Below, piece after piece: positions 42,367 through 51,660 of a DNA stretch of 64,000 nucleotides. The DNA is taken from contig NZ_NIXO01000035.1 of NCBI RefSeq assembly GCF_002204795.1, positions 1 to 64,000 on the forward strand, written 5' to 3'. A program made the position numbers and the translations under genes. The stretch's first letter is position 1, and each line of letters begins with the position of its first letter. Under the pieces are notes generated by a model, which saw nothing but the letters and a program-made list of their open reading frames with translations, searched no databases and had not been told where the DNA came from. This DNA is from Pseudomonas sp. K2I15 (lineage in GTDB: Bacteria; Pseudomonadota; Gammaproteobacteria; Pseudomonadales; Pseudomonadaceae).

Positions 42367-44550
42367 TTAGGCTTCGCTGGTGTCTTTGATCAAGTGAGCC
42401 GCCAGTGTGCGCAACGGCCCCAGTTGCCGGCAGATCAACGCCAATTGCGTCTGCACCAGCCGCTGCCCTTCATCAATCTCATCCGGCATTTGCTCCAGAC
42501 CCACCGCCAGCGCTTCCTCGGCATCACTCTGAATCGCGATCGGCTGCTTGTTGGCCAACCCCGTGGCGATTTCATCGATGCTTGCCGCCAGCGTCTTCCC
42601 GGCGCCGTCGATCAAGTGCTCACGCACCTCGGCCGGCAGCTGGGTTTCGCGGTGTGCACCGAGCCCCGACAGGTAGCTGAGCAGCGTGTGCGACAGCACC
42701 AGAAACCGGAACCCTACGTCCGCTTCCTTACGGAAGTGCCCCGGCTCCATCAGCATATTGGCCAGGGTGGTGGACAGCGCTGCGTCGGCGTTGTGCGCGT
42801 TGCGCCGGGCCAGGCGATAAGCCAGGTCGTCGCTTTTGCCGGCGGCGTACTGCTGCATGATCTGGCGCAGGTAGATGCTGTTGCAGGTCAGGGTGTTGGC
42901 CAGCACCTTGTTCAGCCGTCGGCCCTGCCAGTCCGGCAGGAACAGGAACACCGCCAGCCCGGCGATCAGGCTGCCGAGCAAGGTATCGAACAGCCGTGGC
43001 AGGAACAGGCCGTAACCGTCGCCCACCTGGTTGAAGCAGAACAGCACCATCAGTGTGATCGCGGCAGTCGCCAGGGTGTAGCGCGTGGTGCGGTTGATAA
43101 AGAACACCAGGCCTGCGGCGATGGCGAACATCGACTGGATCAGCGGGTTGGGGAACAGGTCGAACAGCGCCCAGGCGATGGTCAGGCCGATGGCGGTGCC
43201 GATGATCCGCTGGCCCAGCTTGCGACGGGTGGCGCCGTAGTTCGGCTGGCACACGAACAAGGTGGTGAGGATGATCCAGTAGCCCTGGGACGGGTGGATC
43301 AAGTGCACCATCCAGTAGCCGATACTCAGCGCCAGGGGCAGGCGCAGGGCGTGGCGGAACAGCAAGGAGGTCGGCGTCAGCTGCGTGCGCAGGCGTGTCC
43401 ACATTTCCTTGAGGTTGCGCGGGGCACGGTCCAGCAGGCTGCTGTCGGTGGCATCGGCCAGGCTGTCGGGGTTGGCCGCATCGCCGAGCAGGCGGTCCAG
43501 GGTCGACAGGTTGGCCGCCAGGGCGCGCAGGGACCGCAGCAGGCCGCGCCAGGCCGGGTTGCTCTGGATGCGCAGGTGTTCCAGGGAGGCGTTCAGGTCG
43601 CCCAGCGCCTCGGCGAAGCTGGCGTCATAGACGAAGGGCTGGCGCAACTGGATCGATTCGGCGAGGGTCTGGCAGGCCTTGCCTTGCTGGCGCAGCAGGC
43701 GCTGGCAGCGGAACAGCACGTCGCTGTGGAAGAAGGCTTCGGCGAGGGCGTTGTAAGGGTAGTGCGAGGAGCTGGCGCGTTCGTGGATGTCCTGGGCCAG
43801 GAAGTACAGCTTGAGGTAGCGGCTGACCTTGGAGCCCGGGCGGCCATTGCCAACGCGGTGCAGGATGATTTCCTTGGCGGCGTTCAGCGCCGCCACCACC
43901 CGGCCATTTTGCTGCGCCAGTTCCAGGCGCCGCGCTTCCACATCCAGTTGGCGGATCGGCTCGAACAGCGACGACTTGAGCTTGAGGTAACGCCCCAGCT
44001 CGCGAAACAGCCGCGCCAGGCTCTGCTGCACCGGCTGGTTGGAAAACAGCACCTGCCACAGTACCGAGAGCGCGCCGTACCAGGCAGCACCCGCCACCAG
44101 CAGCAAGGGTTCATGCCAGAAGTCGGTAACAGCGCCACCGCGCTGGTCCACGCCGATCATGGTATAGACCGAGAGAATCAGGGTGCCCGACGCGATCGCT
44201 CCATAACGCTCGCCCAGCGCACCGAGCATGGTCAGGCCGAAGCTGGCCAGGGCCAGGGCAATCGCGAAGATCCAGGGGTAGGGGAAGAGCAGTTCGACGG
44301 ACAGCGCCGCGGTGCTGAAGCACACCAAGGTCACGGCCAGGCCGTTGAGCCGGCCCTGCCAGTTGTCATCGGTCTCGGCCAGGGCGCTGGCGATAATCCC
44401 CAGGAACAACGGGATCAGCAGCGCCATTTCATTCTGGTACCAGCACAGCGCCATGCTGCCGGTAAGGGCGATGAATACCCGTACGCTGTAACTGAACTTA
44501 TCCAGTGCCCAAAGGCGCCGCATGGACTGCTTGAAGGTGGTCGATGACAT
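42367..44550 (-). CDS. yccS: YccS/YhfK-type FUSC membrane protein
   Basis: A 727-residue inner-membrane protein with two clusters of hydrophobic segments (about 25-160 and 390-515) separated by a soluble helical domain, and a second soluble domain at the end, as in the YccS family (FUSC superfamily). The start at 44550 gives MSSTTFKQSMRRLWALDKFSYSVRVFIALTG. Proposed roles include efflux of aromatic compounds, but function is not settled. LRLPLALSIGYWMVHLIHPSQGYWIILTTLFVCQPNYG is the conserved second-cluster start. Confidence 0.9.
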   Translation of the reverse strand: MSSTTFKQSMRRLWALDKFSYSVRVFIALTGSMALCWYQNEMALLIPLFLGIIASALAETDDNWQGRLNGLAVTLVCFSTAALSVELLFPYPWIFAIALALASFGLTMLGALGERYGAIASGTLILSVYTMIGVDQRGGAVTDFWHEPLLLVAGAAWYGALSVLWQVLFSNQPVQQSLARLFRELGRYLKLKSSLFEPIRQLDVEARRLELAQQNGRVVAALNAAKEIILHRVGNGRPGSKVSRYLKLYFLAQDIHERASSSHYPYNALAEAFFHSDVLFRCQRLLRQQGKACQTLAESIQLRQPFVYDASFAEALGDLNASLEHLRIQSNPAWRGLLRSLRALAANLSTLDRLLGDAANPDSLADATDSSLLDRAPRNLKEMWTRLRTQLTPTSLLFRHALRLPLALSIGYWMVHLIHPSQGYWIILTTLFVCQPNYGATRRKLGQRIIGTAIGLTIAWALFDLFPNPLIQSMFAIAAGLVFFINRTTRYTLATAAITLMVLFCFNQVGDGYGLFLPRLFDTLLGSLIAGLAVFLFLPDWQGRRLNKVLANTLTCNSIYLRQIMQQYAAGKSDDLAYRLARRNAHNADAALSTTLANMLMEPGHFRKEADVGFRFLVLSHTLLSYLSGLGAHRETQLPAEVREHLIDGAGKTLAASIDEIATGLANKQPIAIQSDAEEALAVGLEQMPDEIDEGQRLVQTQLALICRQLGPLRTLAAHLIKDTSEA

Positions 44551-44677
44551 GAAGTCTGGGGTCTTCCGGGACGATGTCGCTAAATTGAGCCAGTAATGAC
44601 GCCACGGCAAGCGTGGCGATCACATCCGACAGCAAAATTTATTCCAGTCGTTACTTTCAAGAACACCATAAACCCGA

Positions 44678-44781
44678 TGTGGGAGCGGCGGTGCGACGAT
44701 TCGACTTGCTCGCGAATGCGGTGTGTCAGCTAATACATCTGTGACTGATACACCGCCTTCGCGAGCAAGCCCGCTCCCACA
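44678..44781. repeat. Hybrid REP pair with an interrupted arm
   Basis: The right arm is the normal repeat, but the left arm reads GGGAGCGGCGGTGCGACGAT, then TCGACTTGCTCGCG: a 15- to 17-bp GTGCGACGATTCGA segment replaces the GG between GGGAGCGG and CTTGCTCGC. That segment resembles a different Pseudomonas REP core. Confidence 0.75.
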
Positions 44782-44798
44782 TTTTTTACCGCGTCGTG

Positions 44799-45977
44799 TC
44801 AGGCAAATTGGGCGGCTGCATAACCGGAAGCCCAAGCCCACTGGAAATTGAACCCGCCCAGGTGACCGGTCACATCCAACACTTCCCCAATGAAGTACAA
44901 ACCGGGGCTTTTCAGGGATTCCATGGTCTTGGACGAGACTTCGCGCGTGTCCACGCCCCCCAGGGTGACCTCGGCGGTGCGATAGCCTTCCGTACCGGCG
45001 GGTACCAACTGCCAGCTCCCCAGTTTGCCGGCGATGTCGGCAATCTCGGCGTGGGTGTACTGCTTCATCGGCTTGGAAACGAACCACGTTTCGGCCAGCA
45101 GGTTGGCCATCTTCTTGGTGAAGATTTCACCCAGCAGGGTTTTCAGCTCGCTGTTCGGGCGCTCGACCTGTTGCTCTTGCAGCCAGGCGTGGGCGTCGTG
45201 GTCGGGCAGCAGGTTGATTTCCACGGTGTCGCCGGGTTCCCAGTACGAGGAAATCTGCAAGATCGCCGGCCCGCTCAGGCCGCGGTGGGTAAACAGGATG
45301 TTCTCGCGAAAGCTCTGGTCGTTGCAGCTCACCAGGCAATCCACGGAAGTGCCGGACAGCTCGCCGCACAACGCCTTGAGCTGATCGGTGATGGTGAATG
45401 GCACCAGCCCGGCGCGGGTCGGCAGCAGTTCATGGCCGAATTGCTTGGCCACTTGGTAACCAAAACCGGTGGCGCCCAGGGTCGGAATCGACAACCCGCC
45501 CGTGGCGATCACCAGCGACTCGCAACTCAGCTCACCCAGGGTGGTTTGCAACTGATAGCCGGCTTCCAGCTTGGCAATCTCCTGCACCGAGGTGTCCAGG
45601 TGCATGCTCACACCCACCTGAATGCACTCATCCAGCAGCATCCCGAGGATGTCGCTGGACTTGTTGTCGCAGAACAGCTGGCCGAGCTTTTTCTCGTGGT
45701 ACGGCACGCCGTGCTTGGCCACTAGCCCGATGAAATCCCACTGGGTATAGCGGGCCAGGGCGGATTTGCAGAAGTGCGCGTTGTGGGAGAGGAAGTTGGC
45801 GGGCTCGGTGTACATATTGGTGAAATTGCAGCGGCCACCGCCGGACATCAGGATCTTTTTGCCGGCCTTGTTCGCGTGGTCGATCAACATCACCTTGCGC
45901 CCACGCCCGGCGGCGGTCAGCGCACACATCAAGCCTGCGGCGCCGGCGCCAATGATCACAACTTCGGTCGAGCGCAC
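44799..45977 (-). CDS. HI0933-family FAD-dependent oxidoreductase
   Basis: A 392-residue flavoprotein of the HI0933/YhiN group. VVIIGAGAAGLMCALTAAGRG is the FAD dinucleotide fold, followed by the group marker KILMSGGGRCNFTN and, near the end, GLYFIGEVLDVTGHLGGFNFQWAWASGYAAA. The start is taken as GTG at 45977 because GAGGA lies 7 nt upstream; the longer frame from a TTG at 45995 reads through that site. The reaction is unknown. Confidence 0.88.
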   Translation of the reverse strand: MRSTEVVIIGAGAAGLMCALTAAGRGRKVMLIDHANKAGKKILMSGGGRCNFTNMYTEPANFLSHNAHFCKSALARYTQWDFIGLVAKHGVPYHEKKLGQLFCDNKSSDILGMLLDECIQVGVSMHLDTSVQEIAKLEAGYQLQTTLGELSCESLVIATGGLSIPTLGATGFGYQVAKQFGHELLPTRAGLVPFTITDQLKALCGELSGTSVDCLVSCNDQSFRENILFTHRGLSGPAILQISSYWEPGDTVEINLLPDHDAHAWLQEQQVERPNSELKTLLGEIFTKKMANLLAETWFVSKPMKQYTHAEIADIAGKLGSWQLVPAGTEGYRTAEVTLGGVDTREVSSKTMESLKSPGLYFIGEVLDVTGHLGGFNFQWAWASGYAAAQFA

Positions 45978-46019
45978 AGCAATGTCCTCATACAAATTCT
46001 GAATTGGAATACAGTCAAA

Positions 46020-46109
46020 TGTGGGAGCGGGCTTGCTCGCGAAGGCGGAGTGTCAGTCACCGAATCTGTCGACCGATACACCGCCTTCGCGAGCAAGCCC
46101 GCTCCCACA
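46020..46109. repeat. REP pair between dbpA and the flavoprotein gene
   Basis: Two clean facing arms of the common repeat (GGGAGCGGGCTTGCTCGC), one base set apart from the stop of neither gene. Confidence 0.9.
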
Positions 46110-46135
46110 TTAGTTCTTCACCAGCCGGGAGATCT

Positions 46136-47521
46136 TTACAGAATGCGCACGCGCAACGAACGGCCTTTGATCTTGCCGTCATTCAAGCGCTGCAGCGCTT
46201 GCTTGGCGATCCCGCGTTCCACGGCCACGAAGGCCTGGAAATCAAAAATCGCGATCTTGCCGACCTGTGCACCCGGAATCCCGGCGTCACCGGTCAGTGC
46301 GCCAAGGATATCGCCCGGGCGAACCTTGTCTTTACGGCCAGCGGCAATGCACAGGGTGCTCATCACCGGCAGCAACGGGCCGCCACTCTGAGGCTTGAGG
46401 TTGTCCAGTTGGTCCCAGTTCAGCGGCGACTTCTGCAGTTGCTCGATGGCTTGGGCGCGATGGGCTTCGGAAGGCGCAACCAGGCTGATAGCGATGCCCG
46501 TCTCACCAGCACGGCCGGTACGGCCCACGCGGTGGATGTGGATTTCCGAGTCGCGGGCCAGTTCGACGTTGATCACCATGTCCAGTGCATCAATGTCCAA
46601 ACCACGGGCGGCAACGTCGGTGGCAACCAGTACCGAGGTGCTGCGGTTGGCAAACATCGCCAGCACCTGGTCACGGTCGCGCTGTTCCAGGTCGCCATGC
46701 AGGCCGACGGCGGAGATGCCCTTGGCGGTCAAGTGGTCGACAGTTTCCTGCACTTGCTGCTTGGTGAAGCAGAAGGCCACGCAGGAAGCCGGACGGAAGT
46801 GCGCCAGGACCTTGGTCACCGCGTCCATGCGCTCTTCCGGGGAAATCTCGTAGAAGCGCTGCTCGATCTGATCGTCCGAGTGGAAGGCTTCGGCTTTAAC
46901 CTGCTGCGGCGCGCGCATGAATTTCGAGGCCAACTGCTTGATGCTCACCGGGTAGGTGGCCGAGAACAGCAGGGTCTGGCGGCGGGCCGGGGTCTTGCTG
47001 ATGATGTCTTCGATGGCGTCGTAGAAGCCCATGTCGAGCATACGGTCGGCTTCATCGAGGATCAGCGTGTTCAAGCCGTCCAGAACCAGCGAACCCTTGC
47101 GCAGGTGCTGCTGGATGCGGCCCGGGGTGCCGACGATGACGTGGGCGCCGTGTTCCAGCGAAGCGATCTGCGGGCCGAGGGACACGCCGCCGCACAGGGT
47201 CAACACCTTGATGTTGTCTTCGGCGCGGGCCAGGCGACGAATTTCTTTCGCCACCTGGTCAGCCAGCTCGCGCGTCGGGCACATCACCAGTGCCTGGCAG
47301 CCAAAGTAACGCGGGTTGATCGGGTTCAGCAGGCCGATGCCGAAGGCCGCGGTTTTGCCGCTGCCGGTCTTGGCCTGGGCGATCAGGTCCAGCCCTTTGA
47401 GGATCACCGGCAAGCTTTGCGCCTGGATCTGCGTCATCTCGACATAACCCAGAGAGTCGAGGTTAGCCAGCATGGCGGCGGAGAGCGGCAAAGTATTAAA
47501 AGCGGTGGCGATGGTAGTCAC
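46136..47521 (-). CDS. dbpA: ATP-dependent RNA helicase DbpA
   Basis: A DEAD-box helicase that acts on the 23S rRNA hairpin 92 during large-subunit assembly. The 461-residue product has AQAKTGSGKTAAFG, DEAD, SAT, DVAARGLDIDAL and HRVGRTGRAG motifs, then a C-terminal RRM-like domain (about 385-461: KDKVRPGDILGALTGDAGIPGAQVGKIAIFDFQAFVAVERGIAKQAL) that specifies 23S rRNA. The GTG at 47521 is preferred because it yields MTTIATAFNTLPLSAAML, matching the family start; no strong ribosome site is visible there. Confidence 0.93.
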   Translation of the reverse strand: MTTIATAFNTLPLSAAMLANLDSLGYVEMTQIQAQSLPVILKGLDLIAQAKTGSGKTAAFGIGLLNPINPRYFGCQALVMCPTRELADQVAKEIRRLARAEDNIKVLTLCGGVSLGPQIASLEHGAHVIVGTPGRIQQHLRKGSLVLDGLNTLILDEADRMLDMGFYDAIEDIISKTPARRQTLLFSATYPVSIKQLASKFMRAPQQVKAEAFHSDDQIEQRFYEISPEERMDAVTKVLAHFRPASCVAFCFTKQQVQETVDHLTAKGISAVGLHGDLEQRDRDQVLAMFANRSTSVLVATDVAARGLDIDALDMVINVELARDSEIHIHRVGRTGRAGETGIAISLVAPSEAHRAQAIEQLQKSPLNWDQLDNLKPQSGGPLLPVMSTLCIAAGRKDKVRPGDILGALTGDAGIPGAQVGKIAIFDFQAFVAVERGIAKQALQRLNDGKIKGRSLRVRIL

Positions 47522-47603
47522 GGGACTGGCTCTGCAAAACAAAATGTCGCGCAGTGTACCAGTCCCGAAGGATTTTCCCTGCAAGTTCTAGACGAGAAGC
47601 CTG

Positions 47604-49031
47604 TTAATGCTCGATGTCGTGCTCCGGGCTGACCACCCGTTTGCCGTCCTTTGGCGACAGTTGCAGGAAGATCGCCGCCGCCAGCATCGCCATGATGCCT
47701 ACGGTAACGAAGGTCAGCTGGAACGCGCCGAGCACGGTGTCGACCCCGTCGTTGCCCACTTCAGCGGTAAAACCACCCAGCAGCGCACCGGCGCACGCCA
47801 CCCCAAGGCTCAGGGACAACTGCGCCACCACCGACAGCAAACTGTTGCCACTGCTGGCCTGGGCGTCGTCGAGGTCGATCAGGGTCACGGTGTTCATCGC
47901 GGTAAATTGCAGCGAGTTGATCGCCCCCAGGATCGCCAACATGCCGAGCAGCAACGGGTAGGGCGTGTGTTCGCTGACCAGGCCCATGCTCGCCAGCATG
48001 ATCCCCAACGCCAGGGTGTTACCGGTCAGCACCACGCGGTAGCCCAGGCGCTCGATCAGCGGCCGGGCGATGGACTTGGCAAACATCGCCGCCGCCGCCA
48101 GCGGCAGCATGCTCATCCCGGCTTCAGACGGTGAATAACCCAGCGCCACCTGCAACAGCAGCGGTACCAGAAACGGCAGCGCGCCGCTGCCCAGGCGGGC
48201 GAACAGGTTGCCGAGGATGCCCACGGCAAAGGTCCGGGTCTTGAACAGTACCGGCGAGAACAGTGGGTTATCGATATGCCCGGCCCGCAGCCAATAGGCC
48301 GCCAGGCATGCGAGGCCGCCGAACAGCAGCAACATCACCCGCAGGTGCGGCAGGTGCAATTCGCCCAGGCCTTCCATGGCGATGGTGATCAGCACCATCG
48401 CCGCGCCAAACAGCAGGAAGCCCACGCCGTCGAAACGGGTGCGCTCGCTGCCGCGCAGGTCGGGGATGAATTTCCACACGGCATAGCACCCGATGATGCC
48501 CACCGGCAGGTTGATCAGGAAGATCCAGTGCCAGGTCAGGTATTGCACCATCCAGCCGCCCATGGTCGGGCCGAGCAACGGCCCGAGCAGCCCGGGAATG
48601 GTGATGAAGCCCATGATGCGCACCAGTTCCGAACGCGGGTAGGCGCGCAGCACCACCAGCCTGCCCACCGGCAACATCAAGGCACCGCCCAGGCCCTGGA
48701 TCACTCGGGCGCCGACCAGCATGGTCAAAGTGCTGGAGAGTGCGCAGAGCAACGAGCCGATGCTGAACAGCATGATCGCGCCGAAGAAAATCTTCTTGGT
48801 GCCAAAGCGATCGGCGACCCAGCCCGAGGCCGGGATCAGCAAGGCCACCGTCAGCATGTAGGCGATCACCACGCCTTGCATGCGCAGCGGGTTCTCCGCC
48901 AAGTCTCGGGCCATGGCCGGCAATGCGGTGTTGAGAATCGTCCCGTCCAGCGATTGCATGAAGAAGGCAATCGCTACCACCCAGGGTAGCCAGCGGGCGG
49001 TCTTGGCGTCGAGAGGGGCGCGATCCGGCAT
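47604..49031 (-). CDS. mdtD: MFS multidrug transporter, MdtD type (DHA2)
   Basis: A 475-residue, 14-helix member of the DHA2 drug:H+ antiporter family. MQSLDGTILNTALPAMARDL is motif D1 and GWVADRFGTKKIF motif A; PGLLGPLLGPTMGGWMVQYLTWHWIFLINLPVG is motif C plus the next loop. MdtD in E. coli sits with mdtABC; here it stands alone. AAGGTAACTC precedes the ATG. Confidence 0.88.
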   Translation of the reverse strand: MPDRAPLDAKTARWLPWVVAIAFFMQSLDGTILNTALPAMARDLAENPLRMQGVVIAYMLTVALLIPASGWVADRFGTKKIFFGAIMLFSIGSLLCALSSTLTMLVGARVIQGLGGALMLPVGRLVVLRAYPRSELVRIMGFITIPGLLGPLLGPTMGGWMVQYLTWHWIFLINLPVGIIGCYAVWKFIPDLRGSERTRFDGVGFLLFGAAMVLITIAMEGLGELHLPHLRVMLLLFGGLACLAAYWLRAGHIDNPLFSPVLFKTRTFAVGILGNLFARLGSGALPFLVPLLLQVALGYSPSEAGMSMLPLAAAAMFAKSIARPLIERLGYRVVLTGNTLALGIMLASMGLVSEHTPYPLLLGMLAILGAINSLQFTAMNTVTLIDLDDAQASSGNSLLSVVAQLSLSLGVACAGALLGGFTAEVGNDGVDTVLGAFQLTFVTVGIMAMLAAAIFLQLSPKDGKRVVSPEHDIEH

Positions 49032-49068
49032 GAGTTACCTTTTTTGTTAGCAGCCTATGTGTCGGCGA

Positions 49069-49959
49069 TTATGCGCCATCGGTAGCTCCTTTTCCCACAC
49101 CCACTTCGTCTATATCTGACAACTTCACGTGCTTGCCCACCAGGAAATCCATCAGCGCCCGGTGCACCGCCAGGGCCGCCTCACGGGATTCGAGGTCGAG
49201 CAAATGGCCGGTGTGTTCGGCGGTGGCGAAGCTGCTGCGCCCCACGTATTTTTTGAACAGTTGGGCCTCGTCTGCCGGGGTGTACTCGTCCAGCACGCCG
49301 TTGAGGAAGTGCACCGGGGTTTCGATCTGACTCAGTTGCGGCAGGTAATTGCCGTCACCCATCGCCAGCACCTGGTGGATATGAAAACGCGCCTGGCGAT
49401 ACTCGGTGGTGGCCATGGTCGACAGGTGACGGTGGTTGTTGCGCTTGAGCCGGGGCGACAAATATTTGCCCACGGTTTCATTCAGCAGATGGCCGACGGC
49501 GGATTTGTCATCGGCTTCGATCAGTACGCGCACCCGCTCTACATATTCGAGCATTGCCTGATTGAGGTTGGGTGCCAGCGCCATCACCACCGAGCTTTCA
49601 ATCGACGGCGGATTATGGGCCAGGGTCAGCAGCGTGGAAATTCCGCCCCATGAGGCAGACACCAGGTGGTTGACCTGAAAGCGCTCGACCAGTGCCCGCA
49701 GGATCTGCACTTCATCGTCCTTGGTCACCAGGTCGAGGTCGGTGTTGTGCGGGCGCGAATAGCCGGAGAACGGCAAGTCGAACATCAGCACATTGAAGTG
49801 CTCGGACAGGCACTTGCTGGTGCGGGCGAACGAACGGGTGGTGGACAGCGCGCCATTGACCAACAGCACGGTTTTCTTCTCTGGGTTGTTACCAAGCTGC
49901 TCTACGTGAACGTTGTAGTGCTTGAACAGCTTTTCAATGACAAAACTTCCATGGTTCAT
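49069..49959 (-). CDS. RhlA-like 3-hydroxyacyl-ACP acyltransferase
   Basis: A 296-residue alpha/beta hydrolase-fold protein close to RhlA, which joins two 3-hydroxyacyl chains into HAA, the lipid part of rhamnolipids. Shared blocks include VNGALSTTRSFART, FDLPFSGYSRPHN, HLVSASWGGISTLL with the likely nucleophile S103, DDKSAVGHLLNETVGKYLSPRLK and GTGHLLDLES-like HTGHLLDLES. PhaG is more distant, since it carries FSWGGASTLLALAHQP and lacks the DDKSA block. RhlB and rhlR/I are absent here. The ATG at 49959 has GGAG 7 nt upstream. The product could be free HAA surfactant or a different ester. Confidence 0.85.
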   Translation of the reverse strand: MNHGSFVIEKLFKHYNVHVEQLGNNPEKKTVLLVNGALSTTRSFARTSKCLSEHFNVLMFDLPFSGYSRPHNTDLDLVTKDDEVQILRALVERFQVNHLVSASWGGISTLLTLAHNPPSIESSVVMALAPNLNQAMLEYVERVRVLIEADDKSAVGHLLNETVGKYLSPRLKRNNHRHLSTMATTEYRQARFHIHQVLAMGDGNYLPQLSQIETPVHFLNGVLDEYTPADEAQLFKKYVGRSSFATAEHTGHLLDLESREAALAVHRALMDFLVGKHVKLSDIDEVGVGKGATDGA

Positions 49960-50010
49960 GTCAACGCTCCAGCTTGCCCTATCCCGGGCAAGGTCATGCA
50001 TCACTTGAGT

Positions 50011-50108
50011 GCAGGAGCGAGCTTGCTCGCGAAGATCGTTAACGATGACGCGGTTTGCCAGCCTTGACGCGGTGCTCTCGGGTTTTTCGCGAGCCGGCTC
50101 GCTCCTAC
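50011..50108. repeat. REP pair, AGGAGCGAGC type
   Basis: GGAGCGAGCTTGCTCGCGAA and TTCGCGAGCCGGCTCGCTCC form an inverted pair across about 55 bp. The arms are imperfectly complementary (TTGC against CCGG). Confidence 0.75.
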
Positions 50109-50240
50109 GGTGTGTTTTTATGGCTAGGTGCCACCAACCTTTATAACGAGGTTTTTCGCGAGCGACAACTGGCCGGACGACCAGGTGCCTGGAATGAGGT
50201 TTTGAGGTTGGGTTCGATCAGAATGTGGAATGCAAGCAAA

Positions 50241-50329
50241 TGTGGGAGCGGGCTTGCTCGCGAATGCGCAGTGTCAGCCAATACATCTGTAGCTGATACA
50301 CCGCATTCGCGAGCAAGCCCGCTCCCACA
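50241..50329. repeat. REP pair downstream of the pmbA-like gene
   Basis: Two clean facing arms of the common GGGAGCGGGCTTGCTCGC repeat, with CATCTGTAGCTGATACACC in the connecting loop, close to the loop of the unit at 44678. Confidence 0.9.
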
Positions 50330-50343
50330 GGGGTCTGCGTTGT

Positions 50344-51660
50344 TTATAAGGTCAGGGTCAGCCGGTTTACCAATGCGCCCGGTAATAGATTGGATGAGGT
50401 ATTGCGCTGGCTATATGTACTCGCCGACAGCAGCAATTCCCGATCAGCGGTCAGCGCTTCCAACTGCGAGCCCAACAGGCTGTACACGCTGTCATCAAAA
50501 CGCATGGTGCTGACCGGCGCCTTGATCTCGCCGTCTTCGACCCAGAACGTGGCGAAGCGGGTCATGCCGGTCAGGCGCGCGGCGGGCTGGTCGGAGTAGT
50601 TCAAATACCACAGGTTGCTGATGTACAGGCCGGTGCCCAGTTGCTTGAGGATATCGGCCTGTGCCAGGTCGCCGGCGGCCATCTGCAAGGCACTTGGGGA
50701 CTCATCGCCGCTGGCGCCGTTGGTGCTCAGGCCGTATTCGGCGGCGCTGCGCGAGTTCACCAACTGACCTTCAGCCTTGCCGCCGCTGATGAGCTTCACA
50801 TCACTGCGCGGATAGCCGTCACGGGAAAACGCCGAGCTCAGGGAGCCGCTGACCTGTTCGTCCACCGCCACCAACGGGCTCAAGGCTTGGTCGCCGGCAT
50901 ACAGGCGCTGCAACGGGCTGCCCTTGCTGGCGATGGCCTGGGCAGAAAAACCGCCCCAGGTCAGCATGCTGATGATCTCTTCCATGGCCGCCGGGGCCAG
51001 ATAGGCGCGGTATTGCCCCGGTGCCAGCGGGTGCAGCGGGCGGCCAAGGAATTCCAGTTGCTCGCGGGCCTGCTGGAAGCGTTGGGCGAATGCCGCGCTG
51101 TCCCAATCGTTGCCGGCGTAGCTGGCTTTCACCGCTTCGCCGTTGGCGTGGAACAGGCTGAAGTCAAAGTTGAAACTGTTGGCCTGGTGCCAGCCAAACG
51201 CCCCCGACGAACTGGCAAAGCCACGGCTTATAGGGCCGGCGGCGTAGAAGCCAACCATGTCCACACCTTCGGCGGCAAGGCTGATTTCTTCCAGCACCTG
51301 GGCCAGGTCCGGCAGTGGTCGGTTCTGCTGATCCTTGTTCTGCCAGGCGTTGTGATTGAGCAGCAGGTACGTGTCCTGTGGCAACAACGGCAGGGTCTCG
51401 CGCAGTTGTTGCAGGCCGTCGGCCAGGCGCTGGCGATCCAGTTCAGGCTCGCCCGCCAGGGTAATACCGAGGTCGGCGTGGCGCCCGTCGTTGATCAGCT
51501 TCAGGTTCAGGCTGGCCTGTTGCACCTGGCCGGCCTGGCGCACTTTGCCGTGGTTGAAACGCACAAACTCGGAGGACTCGTCGGCGTAGCCGAGGTGGAA
51601 TTGTTCGCGGTCGGTGATGGCCTGCTTGAGCCAGTCCACCAGGGCTTTGAAAGTGTTCAT
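50344..51660 (-). CDS. TldE/PmbA-like protein of a paired peptidase
   Basis: A 438-residue TldD/PmbA-superfamily member lacking the HExxxH zinc motif, as expected for the TldE (PmbA) half. In the TldD/TldE complex, the TldD half carries zinc and the active site, and TldE shapes the chamber; the pair degrades unfolded peptides. ATG overlaps the stop of the tldD-like gene (TGATG), so translation is coupled. This pair may be additional to the canonical tldD and pmbA, since those are usually apart from each other in pseudomonads. Confidence 0.85.
   Translation of the reverse strand: MNTFKALVDWLKQAITDREQFHLGYADESSEFVRFNHGKVRQAGQVQQASLNLKLINDGRHADLGITLAGEPELDRQRLADGLQQLRETLPLLPQDTYLLLNHNAWQNKDQQNRPLPDLAQVLEEISLAAEGVDMVGFYAAGPISRGFASSSGAFGWHQANSFNFDFSLFHANGEAVKASYAGNDWDSAAFAQRFQQAREQLEFLGRPLHPLAPGQYRAYLAPAAMEEIISMLTWGGFSAQAIASKGSPLQRLYAGDQALSPLVAVDEQVSGSLSSAFSRDGYPRSDVKLISGGKAEGQLVNSRSAAEYGLSTNGASGDESPSALQMAAGDLAQADILKQLGTGLYISNLWYLNYSDQPAARLTGMTRFATFWVEDGEIKAPVSTMRFDDSVYSLLGSQLEALTADRELLLSASTYSQRNTSSNLLPGALVNRLTLTL

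Noticed and set aside
49069..49959. PhaG as the identity of the alpha/beta hydrolase
   Set aside because: The blocks around the nucleophile and DDKSAVGHLLNETVGKYL match RhlA more closely than PhaG.
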